Assembly: GCA_035570055.1 (NCBI GenBank)
Contig: DATMLM010000085.1
Span: 119,067 to 183,066 of the forward strand
Reading direction: 5' to 3'
Source of the DNA: DASRDS01 sp035570055
GTDB lineage: Bacteria > Gemmatimonadota > Gemmatimonadetes > Gemmatimonadales > Gemmatimonadaceae
DNA: 64,000 nucleotides
This document shows, piece after piece, positions 35,493 to 45,332 of the stretch. The number at the start of each line of letters is the position of its first letter. The first letter of the stretch is position 1. A program made the translations under genes and the position numbers. Under the pieces are notes generated by a model. That model was not told the DNA's origin. It did not search any database and worked only from the letters and a program-made list of their open reading frames with translations.

Positions 35493-36431
35493 TCAGTAGC
35501 CGAGCTTCGCCAGCGCCTGATTCAGCTCCCGCACGGCATCGGCGCTCTTCGCCAAGTCAGTTTTCTCGGCCGCGGTCAGCTCGACCTCGATGATCTTCTC
35601 CAAGCCGTTGCGCCCGAGGACACACGGGACGCCCAAAAAGAGATCTGACATCTTGTACTCGCCTTCGAGCCACGCGGCGCACGGCAACACGCGGCGCTGG
35701 TCGAACGCGATCGCCTCGGCCATTTGCACCGCGGCAGCGGACGGAGCGTAATAGGCCGAGCCGGTCTTCAAGTGCTTGACGATCTCGGCGCCGCCCGTGC
35801 GAGTGCGCTCGATGATAGGATCGAGCGTGGCCTTGGGCAGCAACTGCGTGATCGGGATCCCGCTCACGGTCGTGTACGAGAGGAGCGGCACCATCGTGTC
35901 ACCATGTCCGCCCAGCACCATCGCCTGGATGTCGCGGACCGAGAGGTTCAACGCTTCGGCGAGAAATGCCCGGTAGCGCGCGGTGTCCAGCACGCCGGCC
36001 ATGCCGATCACGCGCTGGCGCGGAAAGCCCGTGAACTTCTTCGCCACCTGGCACATCGCGTCGAGCGGATTCGACACGACGATCACGATCGCGTTGGGCG
36101 ATGTCTTCTTGATCTCTTCGGAGACCTGCTTGACGATGCCGGCGTTCGTGCTGAGGAGATCGTCGCGCGACATGCCGGGCTTCCGGGCAATGCCAGCGGT
36201 GATGATCACGATGTCGGACCCGGCGGTCTCGGCGTATCCGTTTGTCCCGATCACACGGGAGTCGAACCCCTCGATCGGGGCGGTCTCCCACTGATCCAGG
36301 CCCTTCCCCTGTGGGATGCCCTCGACGACGTCGACCATCACGACGCGGTGGGCCAACTCTTTCTCGGCGAGTCGTTGTGCTGTCGTCGCGCCGACGTTGC
36401 CGGCGCCTACGACTGTTATGAGTTTGAGCAT
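35493..36431 (-). CDS. mdh: malate dehydrogenase
   Basis: Mdh interconverts malate and oxaloacetate with NAD. It has 312 residues of the LDH-like MDH type. The Rossmann motif VVGAGNVGATTAQ lies at 7-19, the substrate arginine loop at ARKPGMSRDDLL, and the catalytic His in LGGHGDTMVPL. The upstream frame extension lies in the moaA end and lacks homology, so I start at ATG 36431. It is followed immediately by sdhCAB, placing consecutive TCA-cycle steps in one unit. Confidence 0.96.
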   Translation of the reverse strand: MLKLITVVGAGNVGATTAQRLAEKELAHRVVMVDVVEGIPQGKGLDQWETAPIEGFDSRVIGTNGYAETAGSDIVIITAGIARKPGMSRDDLLSTNAGIVKQVSEEIKKTSPNAIVIVVSNPLDAMCQVAKKFTGFPRQRVIGMAGVLDTARYRAFLAEALNLSVRDIQAMVLGGHGDTMVPLLSYTTVSGIPITQLLPKATLDPIIERTRTGGAEIVKHLKTGSAYYAPSAAAVQMAEAIAFDQRRVLPCAAWLEGEYKMSDLFLGVPCVLGRNGLEKIIEVELTAAEKTDLAKSADAVRELNQALAKLGY

Positions 36432-36447
36432 GCGAAAAGCTAAGGGG

Positions 36448-37416
36448 TCAGCCGCCCACCTGGGAGAGCGCGCGCAATCCGCCGACTTGCATCTGCAGCA
36501 GCCCGTGTGCTTCCGGTTTTTCCGCCAGTGCTTGGAGCACATAGGGAACCAGGGATTCGCCGCGACGCAGCGGGTCACGCAGGTTCACCTCATGGTCGCC
36601 GAACAAACAGGTGCGAAGGCGGCCATCGGCGGTGAGGCGCACGCGATTGCACGCCGCGCAATACGTATGGGTCATTGGCGTGATGACGCCGATCGTTCCT
36701 CTCGCGCCCGGCACACTATAGTAGGCCGCCGGTCCGTTGCCGCGTGAGGGGCCCTGCGTTGGAACCAGGGTGCCGAGACGTGCGATGATTTCGTCGCTGC
36801 CCACGACATGATCCCACGTGAGCTCGCGCATGTCGCCAACGGGCATGAGCTCGATGAAACGCACGTGCCACGGGTGATCGAGCGTCAGCGCGGCGAAGTC
36901 TTCGATCTCGTCATCGTTGATGCCACGCATCACGACGACGTTGAGCTTGATGGGATCGAGTCCGGCGCGTTCGGCAGCCAGCGCCGACGCGATGGGATCG
37001 AAGGCGATATTGCGCCGGGCAATGGCGGCAATGCGATCGGGACGAAGGCTGTCGGCGCTCATGTTCACGCGATCGAGCCCCGCGGTCCGGAACGATGACG
37101 CCAATTCCGGGAGCTTGATCCCGTTCGTCGAGAGCGCGAGGTCGCTGATCTCCGGGATCGCGCGGAGCGAGCGGATCAAGACCGGGAGATCGGGGCGGAT
37201 CGTCGGCTCGCCACCCGTGAGACGCAAGCGAGTCAGGCCGAGTGGCGCGAGTTGCCGAACGACTTCGGTGATCTCCTCGTAGCTCAAGATCTCCGACTTG
37301 GGCAGCCATTGCAGCCCTTCCACCGGCATGCAATACAGGCAACGGAAGTTGCACCGATCCGTGACCGAGATCCGGAGATATTCGATCCGGCGGCCGAATT
37401 GATCGTGCACGGTCAT
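36448..37416 (-). CDS. moaA: GTP 3',8-cyclase MoaA
   Basis: MoaA is a radical-SAM enzyme for the first step of molybdenum cofactor synthesis. It has 322 residues. The N-terminal SAM cluster uses Cys22/26/29 (DRCNFRCLYC), and the C-terminal GTP-binding cluster uses CAACNRVRLTADGRLRTC. The C-terminus ends QVGG, matching the conserved GG tail. The ATG at 37416 overlaps the moaE stop (ATGA), and the longer frame upstream is inside moaE. Confidence 0.96.
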   Translation of the reverse strand: MTVHDQFGRRIEYLRISVTDRCNFRCLYCMPVEGLQWLPKSEILSYEEITEVVRQLAPLGLTRLRLTGGEPTIRPDLPVLIRSLRAIPEISDLALSTNGIKLPELASSFRTAGLDRVNMSADSLRPDRIAAIARRNIAFDPIASALAAERAGLDPIKLNVVVMRGINDDEIEDFAALTLDHPWHVRFIELMPVGDMRELTWDHVVGSDEIIARLGTLVPTQGPSRGNGPAAYYSVPGARGTIGVITPMTHTYCAACNRVRLTADGRLRTCLFGDHEVNLRDPLRRGESLVPYVLQALAEKPEAHGLLQMQVGGLRALSQVGG

Positions 37417-37835
37417 ACGCTGGCCGTTCCCACCCATTCGCGCGTGCCATCGGCGTAGCATTCGCGCTTCCAGATCGGCACGCGCCGCTTGATCTCCTCG
37501 ATCACGAAACGCATGCCGTCGATCGCGGGGCCGCGATGCGCGTGCGACGTCGCGATGCCCACGCTCACGTCGCCCAGCTCGAGGGATCCGACGCGGTGCT
37601 CGACGACAACGCTGAGCGGCGCGAATTGACGCGCCGCTTCCTGCGCAATGTGGAGGAGCTCGCGCTCGGCCATCGTCGTGTACGCCGAATACTCGATGCC
37701 ACTGACGGCGCGGCCATCATTCACATCCCGGACGGTGCCGGCGAAGGCCGCGGTCGCGCCGGTCGAGATATCGGCGACCTCAGCTATGAGGCCGTTGACA
37801 TCGATCGGACGCGACACGAGCGCGGCGCGGATCAT
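37413..37835 (-). CDS. moaE: molybdopterin synthase catalytic subunit MoaE
   Basis: MoaE with MoaD inserts the dithiolene sulfurs into precursor Z. It is 140 residues long. AFAGTVRDVNDGRAVSGIEYSAY is the family N-terminal block, and the active-site lysines are in EEIKRRVPIWKRECYADG. The GVASSHAHRG-like segment (GIATSHAHRGPA) is intact. Its ATG overlaps the moaD stop by 4 bp, so both subunits are coupled. Confidence 0.95.
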   Translation of the reverse strand: MIRAALVSRPIDVNGLIAEVADISTGATAAFAGTVRDVNDGRAVSGIEYSAYTTMAERELLHIAQEAARQFAPLSVVVEHRVGSLELGDVSVGIATSHAHRGPAIDGMRFVIEEIKRRVPIWKRECYADGTREWVGTASV

Positions 37836-38074
37836 CCACCCGCCACCGGAGGAATCAATGCTAGCTCATCGCCTGGATTGAGGCGCACATCGTAACCGGC
37901 GTACTCTGCGTTTACGGCGGCGAGCGGACGTGGCGGGAGACGATCGGACGGGGCGAGCGCGCTCAACTGATCGACGATGTCGCCCACGGTCGCACCTTGA
38001 TCGACGGTCACCTCGATCGAGGAACGGCCGAACGCGTCAGCGAACGCGGCGAAGAGGAGCACGGTGACTGTCAT
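37832..38074 (-). CDS. moaD: molybdopterin synthase sulfur-carrier subunit MoaD
   Basis: MoaD is a ubiquitin-fold sulfur carrier with a C-terminal thiocarboxylate. The 80-residue product starts MTVTVLLFAAFADAFG and ends PPVAGG, the required Gly-Gly tail. The frame is open upstream into the HU terminator, but homology starts at ATG 38074. Its start codon lies only about 9 nt past the U-run of that terminator, and there is no Shine-Dalgarno sequence. Confidence 0.92.
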   Translation of the reverse strand: MTVTVLLFAAFADAFGRSSIEVTVDQGATVGDIVDQLSALAPSDRLPPRPLAAVNAEYAGYDVRLNPGDELALIPPVAGG

Positions 38075-38082
38075 GAAATAAT

Positions 38083-38120
38083 AAAAAGCCCTCGCGAAAC
38101 ATAGCGTTCGCGAGGGCTTT
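38083..38120 (-). terminator. rho-independent terminator after HU
   Basis: Perfect 14-bp inverted arms AAAGCCCTCGCGAA (38085-38098) and its complement (38107-38120) surround an 8-nt loop. On the minus strand the second arm runs into five T residues and then ATTATTT. It sits 19 bp after the HU stop and directly before moaD. The flanking A/T runs would also allow weaker function on the other strand. Confidence 0.85.
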
Positions 38121-38138
38121 GCGTTTCCGATAAAACGA

Positions 38139-38459
38139 TCAGGCTTCGGATAATTCCGAGATGTCAACTTGCGCAACCATCGCGCGTAACTCCTTCGATG
38201 GCTTGAACACCGGCACGGGACGCGCTGACACTTCCACCGGTGCGCCAGTGCGTGGATTTCTCGCCATGCGAGTTTTCCGCTGACGGATCTTGAATGTGCC
38301 GAAGCCTCGCACCTCGATGTTCCGCTGCTCCTGCAACGCCTGCTTGATCGCGTCGAGGAACGAGTCGACCACGCGGGCGCAGTCTTTCTTCGAGATCATT
38401 GGCCCAGCCGTCTGCGCTATATGGGTCGTGACGTGCTCGACCAGGTCAGCTTTGGTCAT
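38139..38459 (-). CDS. HU/IHF family DNA-binding protein
   Basis: This is a small histone-like protein that bends DNA. It has 106 residues. The signature GFGTFKIRQRKTRMARNPRTG is the DNA-binding arm, including the minor-groove Pro in RNPRTG, and EVSARPVPVFKPSKELRAMV ends the fold. About 12 residues follow, ending in the acidic VDISELSEA. It is flanked by carA and its own strong terminator, so it may be transcribed alone or at the end of the glycolytic run. HU and IHF cannot be told apart with confidence. Confidence 0.94.
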   Translation of the reverse strand: MTKADLVEHVTTHIAQTAGPMISKKDCARVVDSFLDAIKQALQEQRNIEVRGFGTFKIRQRKTRMARNPRTGAPVEVSARPVPVFKPSKELRAMVAQVDISELSEA

Positions 38460-38519
38460 CCGTAGACCCCAGCATATGAGACACCTGCCACCCTAACTCC
38501 CACAACGATAGGACTTTAC

Positions 38520-39629
38520 CTATTCCAAGTCAAGGCGCTTGCAGGCTCTTATGAACACATCGAACAGGGGTCGAGCGTCATGCGGGCCTGGAGCTGCCTC
38601 AGGGTGATACTGCACAGCGAACACTGGCAGCTCGAGATGCCTAAGTCCTTCTATACTATGATCGTTGAGATTGACATGCGTCACACGGAGCGCCGGGGCG
38701 CCCGGAATCCCAGCCTCGGAGCCACGCACGGCGAACCCGTGATTCTGGGAGGTGATCGTCACCTCGCCCGTGTCGACTTCTTTGACCGGGTGGTTTCCGC
38801 CGTGGTGACCGTACGGCAGCTTATACGTCTCAGCGCCGTACGTTAGGCCCAGCAATTGGTGGCCAAGGCAGATCCCGAACGTCGGCATCCCGCTCTCGGT
38901 TATGGTCCGGATCGCCTTCGGGGCATACTCGACCGCGGCGGGATCTCCTGGACCATTGGCCAGGAATACCCCATCCGGCTTCATCTCCAGAACAGCCTCT
39001 GCCGGGGTCGTCGCCGGTATCACCGTCACGCGGGCATCGTGCGCCTCGAATAGACGGAGAATGTTCTTCTTTATGCCGTAGTCGTAGGCCACGATGTGGA
39101 GCGATGCGGCCGGGTTGCCCCAGACGTACGGGCGCTTCGTCGACACGACGCTCGCGAGGTCCAGGCCCTCCATCGAAGGGCAGGATAGCACCGCCGAGCG
39201 GACGGCATCGCTTGGACTGACTCCGGCGCCTATGACTCCGCGCATCACACCCTGCGATCTCAGGTGGCGCGTGAGTTTTCTCGTGTCGATGTCACTCAAC
39301 ACGGGGATCTCGGCCGACTCGAGCCAGTCGATGAGCGAGCCGGTCGCGCGCCAGTTCGAGTACGTCGGCGACAGCTCGCGAACTACGACGCCTGCGACCT
39401 GTGGAGTCGAGTTGGCCGACTCCGGATCTTCCAGGTTCACGCCATAGTTGCCGATCTGCGGCGCGGTCATCACGACGATCTGGCCGGAGTACGAGGGGTC
39501 GCTAAAGACCTCCTGATACCCCGTCATGTTCGTGGTGAAGACGACTTCGGCGACCGCCTCTGGCGCTGGTGTACGAAGACGGCCCGTGTAGACCGAGCCG
39601 TCTTCGAGTAACAGAAAGCCAGCGCTCAC
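38520..39629 (-). CDS. carA: carbamoyl-phosphate synthase small subunit
   Basis: CarA is the glutaminase that feeds ammonia to CarB for pyrimidine and arginine synthesis. The 369-residue protein has the N-terminal half typical of CarA (SAGFLLLEDGSVYTGR...TNMTGYQEVFSDPSY) and a class I glutamine amidotransferase domain with the nucleophile Cys in TFGICLGHQLLGL and the His/Glu pair in AVQYHPEAAPGP. Start is GTG 39629, overlapping the secG stop (GTGA). carB is not adjacent, so the subunits are encoded apart. Confidence 0.95.
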   Translation of the reverse strand: MSAGFLLLEDGSVYTGRLRTPAPEAVAEVVFTTNMTGYQEVFSDPSYSGQIVVMTAPQIGNYGVNLEDPESANSTPQVAGVVVRELSPTYSNWRATGSLIDWLESAEIPVLSDIDTRKLTRHLRSQGVMRGVIGAGVSPSDAVRSAVLSCPSMEGLDLASVVSTKRPYVWGNPAASLHIVAYDYGIKKNILRLFEAHDARVTVIPATTPAEAVLEMKPDGVFLANGPGDPAAVEYAPKAIRTITESGMPTFGICLGHQLLGLTYGAETYKLPYGHHGGNHPVKEVDTGEVTITSQNHGFAVRGSEAGIPGAPALRVTHVNLNDHSIEGLRHLELPVFAVQYHPEAAPGPHDARPLFDVFIRACKRLDLE

Positions 39630-40000
39630 TTCTTCGGCGGCGTCGCGGGTTGTGGTGCCGGCTGCGTCGGTTGCAACGGAACGGCCGGGGCGGATTGCGC
39701 TGGCGCGGGAGCCGTCGGGACTGGGCGACCGAACGTCTTGTCGAGCACCGACGCCGGCTGGCGCGCGTGCGTCGACATGAGCTGCAGAATGAATGACAGG
39801 CCCAGGAAGATGCCGCCTGCCCACCAGCTCACGGTGGTCAGCAAGTTGCCCGCTTGCCGCGTCCCGATGAACGCGTCCGTCGAAGAGCTGACGCCGCCAA
39901 AGCTCGCGGCAACGCCACCACCCTTCCCGCTCTGCAACAGAATGGCGGCGATCAGCACGCCACTGTCGAGGATCAGAATAATCAGAAGGAACGTATACAT
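39626..40000 (-). CDS. secG: preprotein translocase subunit SecG
   Basis: SecG is the small two-helix subunit of the SecYEG export channel. Helices lie at about residues 2-22 and 53-73, separated by the conserved loop LLQSGKGGGVAASFGG. The 124-residue product ends in a long Pro/Ala/Gln tail (about 35 residues, ending PPKK) of a kind seen in several phyla. The position after tpiA is the common gap-pgk-tpi-secG order. Confidence 0.94.
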   Translation of the reverse strand: MYTFLLIILILDSGVLIAAILLQSGKGGGVAASFGGVSSSTDAFIGTRQAGNLLTTVSWWAGGIFLGLSFILQLMSTHARQPASVLDKTFGRPVPTAPAPAQSAPAVPLQPTQPAPQPATPPKK

Positions 40001-40039
40001 AGGCTAAGTCTAGAATATCTCGTGATTTGCGGCTCTACG

Positions 40040-40786
40040 TCAAGCCCGGCAGATCTCGGCCCACGACTCGGGGTCCAGGCTCGCGCCGCCGACGAGGAGT
40101 CCATCGACATCGGTGGCGGCGAGAAGCTCGCCGGCATTCTTCGCGTTGACGCTGCCGCCATAGAGGATCGGCACGTCAGCCGCTCTCCCGCCCGTGAGCT
40201 CCCCGAGCAGCGCTCGCACGAATCCGTGCATCAGCGCGGCGTCCTCGGGCGTCGCGTTCCGACCGGTCCCGATCGCCCACACGGGCTCGTAGGCGATGCA
40301 CATCTGCGCGATCGTCTCGGGCGTGAGCTCCACGACGCCCGTGCGGAGTTGACGGGCGACGACATCCGATGTCCGACCGGTACGGCGCTCGTCATCCGTC
40401 TCGCCGACACAGAGGATCGGCACGAGTCCCGCGCGCACCGCGGCGGCGCATTTCTTCGCCGTCTCGGCGTCGGTCTCGCCGAACTTGCGACGGCGCTCAC
40501 TATGACCAACCAGTGTCATCCGCGCACCCGCCTCGCGCGCGATCTCCGCTGACATCTCGCCGGTATAGGCGCCTTTGTCTTCCCAATAAATATTCTGCGC
40601 GGCGACCAACACATCCGGACGTCCCTCGGTCGAACCCGTGACCGCCTGGAGCGACGCCGCCGGCGGGGCGAAGATGACCGTGTTGTCAGCCTGGGGTGTG
40701 TAGGTCTCCAAAAACACCCGCATGAACGTGCGGGCGCTCCCGGGACCGTGGTGCATCTTCCAGTTGGCCGCGAAGACTCTTCGCAC
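40040..40786 (-). CDS. tpiA: triosephosphate isomerase
   Basis: TpiA interconverts glyceraldehyde-3-phosphate and dihydroxyacetone phosphate. It has 248 residues. Lys10 is in FAANWKMH, the electrophilic His in LVGHSERR, the catalytic Glu in AYEPVWAIGTG, and the phosphate loops in YGGSVNAKN and GLLVGGASL. The GTG start directly abuts the pgk TAA stop. Confidence 0.97.
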   Translation of the reverse strand: MRRVFAANWKMHHGPGSARTFMRVFLETYTPQADNTVIFAPPAASLQAVTGSTEGRPDVLVAAQNIYWEDKGAYTGEMSAEIAREAGARMTLVGHSERRRKFGETDAETAKKCAAAVRAGLVPILCVGETDDERRTGRTSDVVARQLRTGVVELTPETIAQMCIAYEPVWAIGTGRNATPEDAALMHGFVRALLGELTGGRAADVPILYGGSVNAKNAGELLAATDVDGLLVGGASLDPESWAEICRA

Positions 40787-41994
40787 TTACGCGGCGTCGT
40801 CGAGGGCAGCGACGCCCGGCAGCACCTTCCCTTCGAGATACTCGAGCGACGCGCCCCCACCCGTGGAGACGTGCGTCATGCGATCATCCAATCCTGCCTG
40901 CATGACCGCGGCGGCCGAGTCGCCGCCGCCGAGGATCGTCGTCGCGCCGTGGTCGGTGGCTTTGGCCATCGCCTCGGCGACCGCGATCGTACCCGTGTCG
41001 AACGGCGGCTTCTCGAACACACCCATCGGGCCGTTCCAGAGTATCGTCTTCGCGGTGTTGATCGCGCGAGCGAACGACGCGGCAGTTGCAGGGCCGATGT
41101 CGTAGACCGCTTCGTTTTTCGGGATCGCGTCGCGTTTGACGACGTGAGACGGAGCGTCGAGCGAGGGGGCTACGACCACATCATGCGGGAGCGTGAGTCG
41201 CGCGCCGGCGCGATCGAGCAGCTGCTTGGCCATGCCGATCCGGTCTGTCTCGACGAGTGAGGTGCCCGTCTCCAGTCCCATGGCGCGGTAGAAGGTCGAG
41301 GCCATGGCGCCGCCGATGAGCAGGCCATCCACCTTGGGCAGCAGCGCTTCGATGACATCGATCTTGCCTGAGATCTTGGCGCCGCCCAAAATCGCCACGA
41401 ACGGACGCGGCGGGTCGCTGAGCGCGCGGCCGAGATAGTCCAGCTCTCGCTCCATCAGGAGTCCGGCAACCGCGGGACGAAGATGGCGCGCGACGCCTTC
41501 TGTTGATGCGTGGGCCCGGTGCGCGGCGCCGAACGCATCGTTCACAAAGAGGTCGCCGAGTTGGGCGAACTCTCCCGCGAGCGCGTCATCGTTTTTTTCT
41601 TCGCCCGGAAAGAAGCGCGTGTTCTCGACCAAGAGAATCGGCGAGGCATCCGTCAGTGCTTTGGAGGCCTTGATCAAGCTGGGAAAGTCGACCGAGTCAC
41701 TGAACACGACTTTCTGCGGCAGCAGTTCCCGCAGATGCCGCGCGACGGGACCGAGAGAGTACTGCGGCTCGGGGCGCCCCTTGGGCCGGCCCAAGTGAGA
41801 GAGCAACACGACGCGAGCCCCATGCTGAATCAGGTACTCGATCGTCGGGACCGTGGCGCGCATCCGCGTATCGTCCATGACGTGCCCGCGATCGTCGAGC
41901 GGCACGTTGAAGTCCACGCGCACGAGGGCCCGGGCGCCGCGCAGTTGGGCGTCGGTCAGCTGACGGACGCTCGCCTTCTTTACCGTGGCCGTCG

Positions 41995-41998
<4 letters not shown>
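40787..41998 (-). CDS. pgk: phosphoglycerate kinase
   Basis: Pgk makes ATP from 1,3-bisphosphoglycerate. The 403-residue product contains VRVDFNVPLDDRGHVMDDTRMRAT (substrate site), LLSHLGRPKG, FVAILGGAKISGKI and the ATP loop TTILGGGDSAAAV. The ATG at 41998 overlaps the gap stop as ATGA, and the 18 upstream in-frame residues are within gap and not homologous. Confidence 0.97.
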
Positions 41999-43008
<1,010 letters not shown>

Positions 43009-43033
43009 GAAGGTGAATGGTCAGGTTGAACGG

Positions 43034-43062
43034 ATCGTAAACGCGGAGGAACCAGCCGTAAA
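43034..43062 (-). promoter_or_regulatory. predicted promoter of the gap operon
   Basis: On the minus strand TTTACG (43057-43062) and TACGAT (43034-43039) are separated by 17 nt, each matching four of six consensus bases. It points into gap, leaving a leader of roughly 18-20 nt before the ATG at 43008. No clear Shine-Dalgarno sequence is present. Confidence 0.45.
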
Positions 43063-43090
43063 TCTATCTCCGGACTGCGGACGCGGCATC

Positions 43091-43105
43091 CGGCCCCCGG
43101 GGCCG
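43091..43105. repeat. GC palindrome in the gap/43175 divergent gap
   Basis: CGGCCCC and GGGGCCG flank a single C in the middle of the 166-bp divergent region. It may be a regulator site or simply a GC-rich chance palindrome. The rest of the gap contains only the gap promoter candidate and no gene. Confidence 0.25.
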
Positions 43106-43174
43106 CCGGGTTCTCGCTGACTTAGGCCGAATGACCCTGGTGACCGCTCGGGCGTTGCCCACATTTGGTACCGC

Positions 43175-44983
43175 ATGCACCTGCCCCGGCGATTCGTCCC
43201 AGCTTGCTTGACCGTCCTGACCCTCGCGCCGGTGGGGCGGTTGGCCGCACAGAAAGACGGCGATTCCAGCCCGGCCCAGACCGGGCATCAGACCATCACT
43301 CTCGATCTCGACAGCGCGAAGGTCGGCGGTCGCCTTCCGTTTGACGAGTGGTTCGCGCTCGCTGGCAAGGCATCGGCACACCTGCTCGTCGTGCGCGTCC
43401 AGTTCAAGGAGTACCGGAGCACGTCCGACACCTGCCCGACGGACGTTGTGCAGAACACGAACGTCCCGGATGTGTGGCAGCGCCAAGACGCGCGCAAGCT
43501 CTTCGTGATCCCCGTCGAGCACGGACTGCATCCGGGCCAGGATTACCGCTTGTGCGTGGGCACCGACAGTACGCTCGATGACTCGGTCGCGAAGCGCGTT
43601 CATGCGAGCCTGGGGCGAGCTATCGGCGATACGATGTGGGCGCGGCTCCAGCACAATGCGCCCGATACGGCCCCCCACTACATCGCGATCGTCGCCTTCC
43701 AGAACGCGGTCACCGCCGCCATCCCCATTGAACAAGCGGGCCCCGGACCGCGACAATCCCTCGTGTACAACTACCGGATGGAGGGGGATACCGTCTGGCG
43801 GATCGAATCGCTAGGAGCGGCGCGCGATCGCATCACCAGCGTCCGCCAAAGTCTTGCCGGGCGGTTCGAGTCCACCCGTACGCTGACCAACGACTCGGCG
43901 GCGACGGCGGCGCTCGGGGCTCACGTCGCCAGGACGTTTCCGGACTTCAGCCGCGACTATCTCTCATTCGAGCATAGTTACCACGACATTCGGACGAGCC
44001 GTGAGGGCATCGCGAGCACCTGGAGAGACTTGTACGCGACTCTGGTCCACCTCGACCCGTCGCTCCGCCAGCTCGACGTCACCAAGGTTCCAAACGACCT
44101 CGCCGGCTCGCGCTACACGGTTGGCGTCCAGCTCGCGCTGGCACTGCCGAACCTGAATACGGGACAGGACTCGCTCATCGCGCAAGGCGCGCAGATGCCG
44201 CTGGCCGTCGATCCCGTCGTCGTGTCGCCGATCCTGTTCGACACGGTGCGGCATCGATCCCCACCACTTGACTCGGTGCGCACCCGCTACACCACGCTCT
44301 ACTCCCAGTTCAACGCGCTCGTCGAGCTGACCACCATCCTCGGCCCTCGCGCTCGGGCGGTACACGACGACGCCGCGCAGGCACTGGGCGATCTGCGCAC
44401 GCTCTCAGTCGAGGTCGATGTGTTAGCGCATGCCCTCGACTCCTATGATGCGTACGCCGACTCGCTGGCCAACACGCGGCCGTTGCTCGACAATCGCACG
44501 CTGGGTGTCGCCGGCACGACCGCCGCGCCGTACAAGGAGGCGACCATGCAATACGTGAGCGCCGACCTTGGCTTCTTATGGGCGTTCGGCCTCGGCAACA
44601 AATTCGCCGGCACCGTCATCGTCCCCTACGTCGGCGCCAATTTCTACCTCCTGCCGACGAATGGGCACGCGCGCTTCAACGAGTGTGGTGAGGTGTGGTG
44701 GCAGTGCCAGCTCAAGCGGGTCGCCATCACGTTTGGCATCACCACGAGCAGCGTGGCTCGGACCAACGTCCGTACGGATCTGTTCGGATCGCATAGCATG
44801 TATGTCGCGCTCGGATATCGGCTGCTGCGACCGGTCAAGATCAACGCCGGCGCGCTCCTGTACGACACCTTCACGCCGGATATCCGTCACGCCCCGCGAT
44901 TCAGCGCGACGCCGGCGCTCTCCGGTTCGATCGATTGGGACATCGGCAGCACGCTGGGCGGTATCGGTAGCATCTTCAAGTAA
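43175..44983 (+). CDS. large exported protein of unknown function
   Basis: I do not recognise this 602-residue protein. It has a basic n-region and hydrophobic signal peptide (MHLPRRFVPACLTVLTLAPVGRLAA). The N-terminal ~200 residues look beta-rich with paired cysteines. The centre (about 220-430) is more helical. The last ~150 residues alternate hydrophobic and polar residues with many Gly and aromatic residues (LGFLWAFGLGNKFAG, MYVALGYRLLRP), like an outer-membrane beta-barrel or surface beta domain. It heads a three-gene plus-strand unit; the next gene follows 10 bp later with a GGAG ribosome site. Confidence 0.75.
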   Translation: MHLPRRFVPACLTVLTLAPVGRLAAQKDGDSSPAQTGHQTITLDLDSAKVGGRLPFDEWFALAGKASAHLLVVRVQFKEYRSTSDTCPTDVVQNTNVPDVWQRQDARKLFVIPVEHGLHPGQDYRLCVGTDSTLDDSVAKRVHASLGRAIGDTMWARLQHNAPDTAPHYIAIVAFQNAVTAAIPIEQAGPGPRQSLVYNYRMEGDTVWRIESLGAARDRITSVRQSLAGRFESTRTLTNDSAATAALGAHVARTFPDFSRDYLSFEHSYHDIRTSREGIASTWRDLYATLVHLDPSLRQLDVTKVPNDLAGSRYTVGVQLALALPNLNTGQDSLIAQGAQMPLAVDPVVVSPILFDTVRHRSPPLDSVRTRYTTLYSQFNALVELTTILGPRARAVHDDAAQALGDLRTLSVEVDVLAHALDSYDAYADSLANTRPLLDNRTLGVAGTTAAPYKEATMQYVSADLGFLWAFGLGNKFAGTVIVPYVGANFYLLPTNGHARFNECGEVWWQCQLKRVAITFGITTSSVARTNVRTDLFGSHSMYVALGYRLLRPVKINAGALLYDTFTPDIRHAPRFSATPALSGSIDWDIGSTLGGIGSIFK

Positions 44984-44993
44984 TGGAGCATCG

Positions 44994-45332
44994 ATGAGCG
45001 TTGCGTTCCTCGGTTCCGACCAAGCAGCCCCTGTCCACCTGCCCGGCCCGGTCACGCTCGGGTTCGACGCGTCCAGCGGTGCGGGCCAGACCGCGGTCGA
45101 CATTCGCTATCAGATCGTGAACGCCGTGGGCATCGTATTCGCGTCAAATGACACCAGCCTGGTCATGGTCAATGGCGTCGCCGTCGGCTACGGCAAGACG
45201 CACATCAGCCAGACGATGGCGCTGCGCAGTGTCGGCGGAACCGGCGTGCCGTCGCACATCGAGATCCAGGGCGAAGTGCGGGAGAAGGGTGTGTATCAGT
45301 TCGAGGTCGCGTGGGGGATGGCGGCGTCGTGA
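44994..45332 (+). CDS. small beta-rich protein of unknown function
   Basis: This 112-residue product starts MSVAFLGSDQAAPVHLPG. A longer frame is open upstream, but ATG 44994 is preceded by GGAG 5 nt upstream and lies just after the previous stop. It has no signal peptide and no cysteine, and looks all-beta (DIRYQIVNAVGIVFASN, HIEIQGEVREKGVYQFEVAW). It could be a structural or binding module that works with the exported proteins on either side. There is no recognisable family. Its stop overlaps the next gene as GTGA. Confidence 0.65.
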   Translation: MSVAFLGSDQAAPVHLPGPVTLGFDASSGAGQTAVDIRYQIVNAVGIVFASNDTSLVMVNGVAVGYGKTHISQTMALRSVGGTGVPSHIEIQGEVREKGVYQFEVAWGMAAS

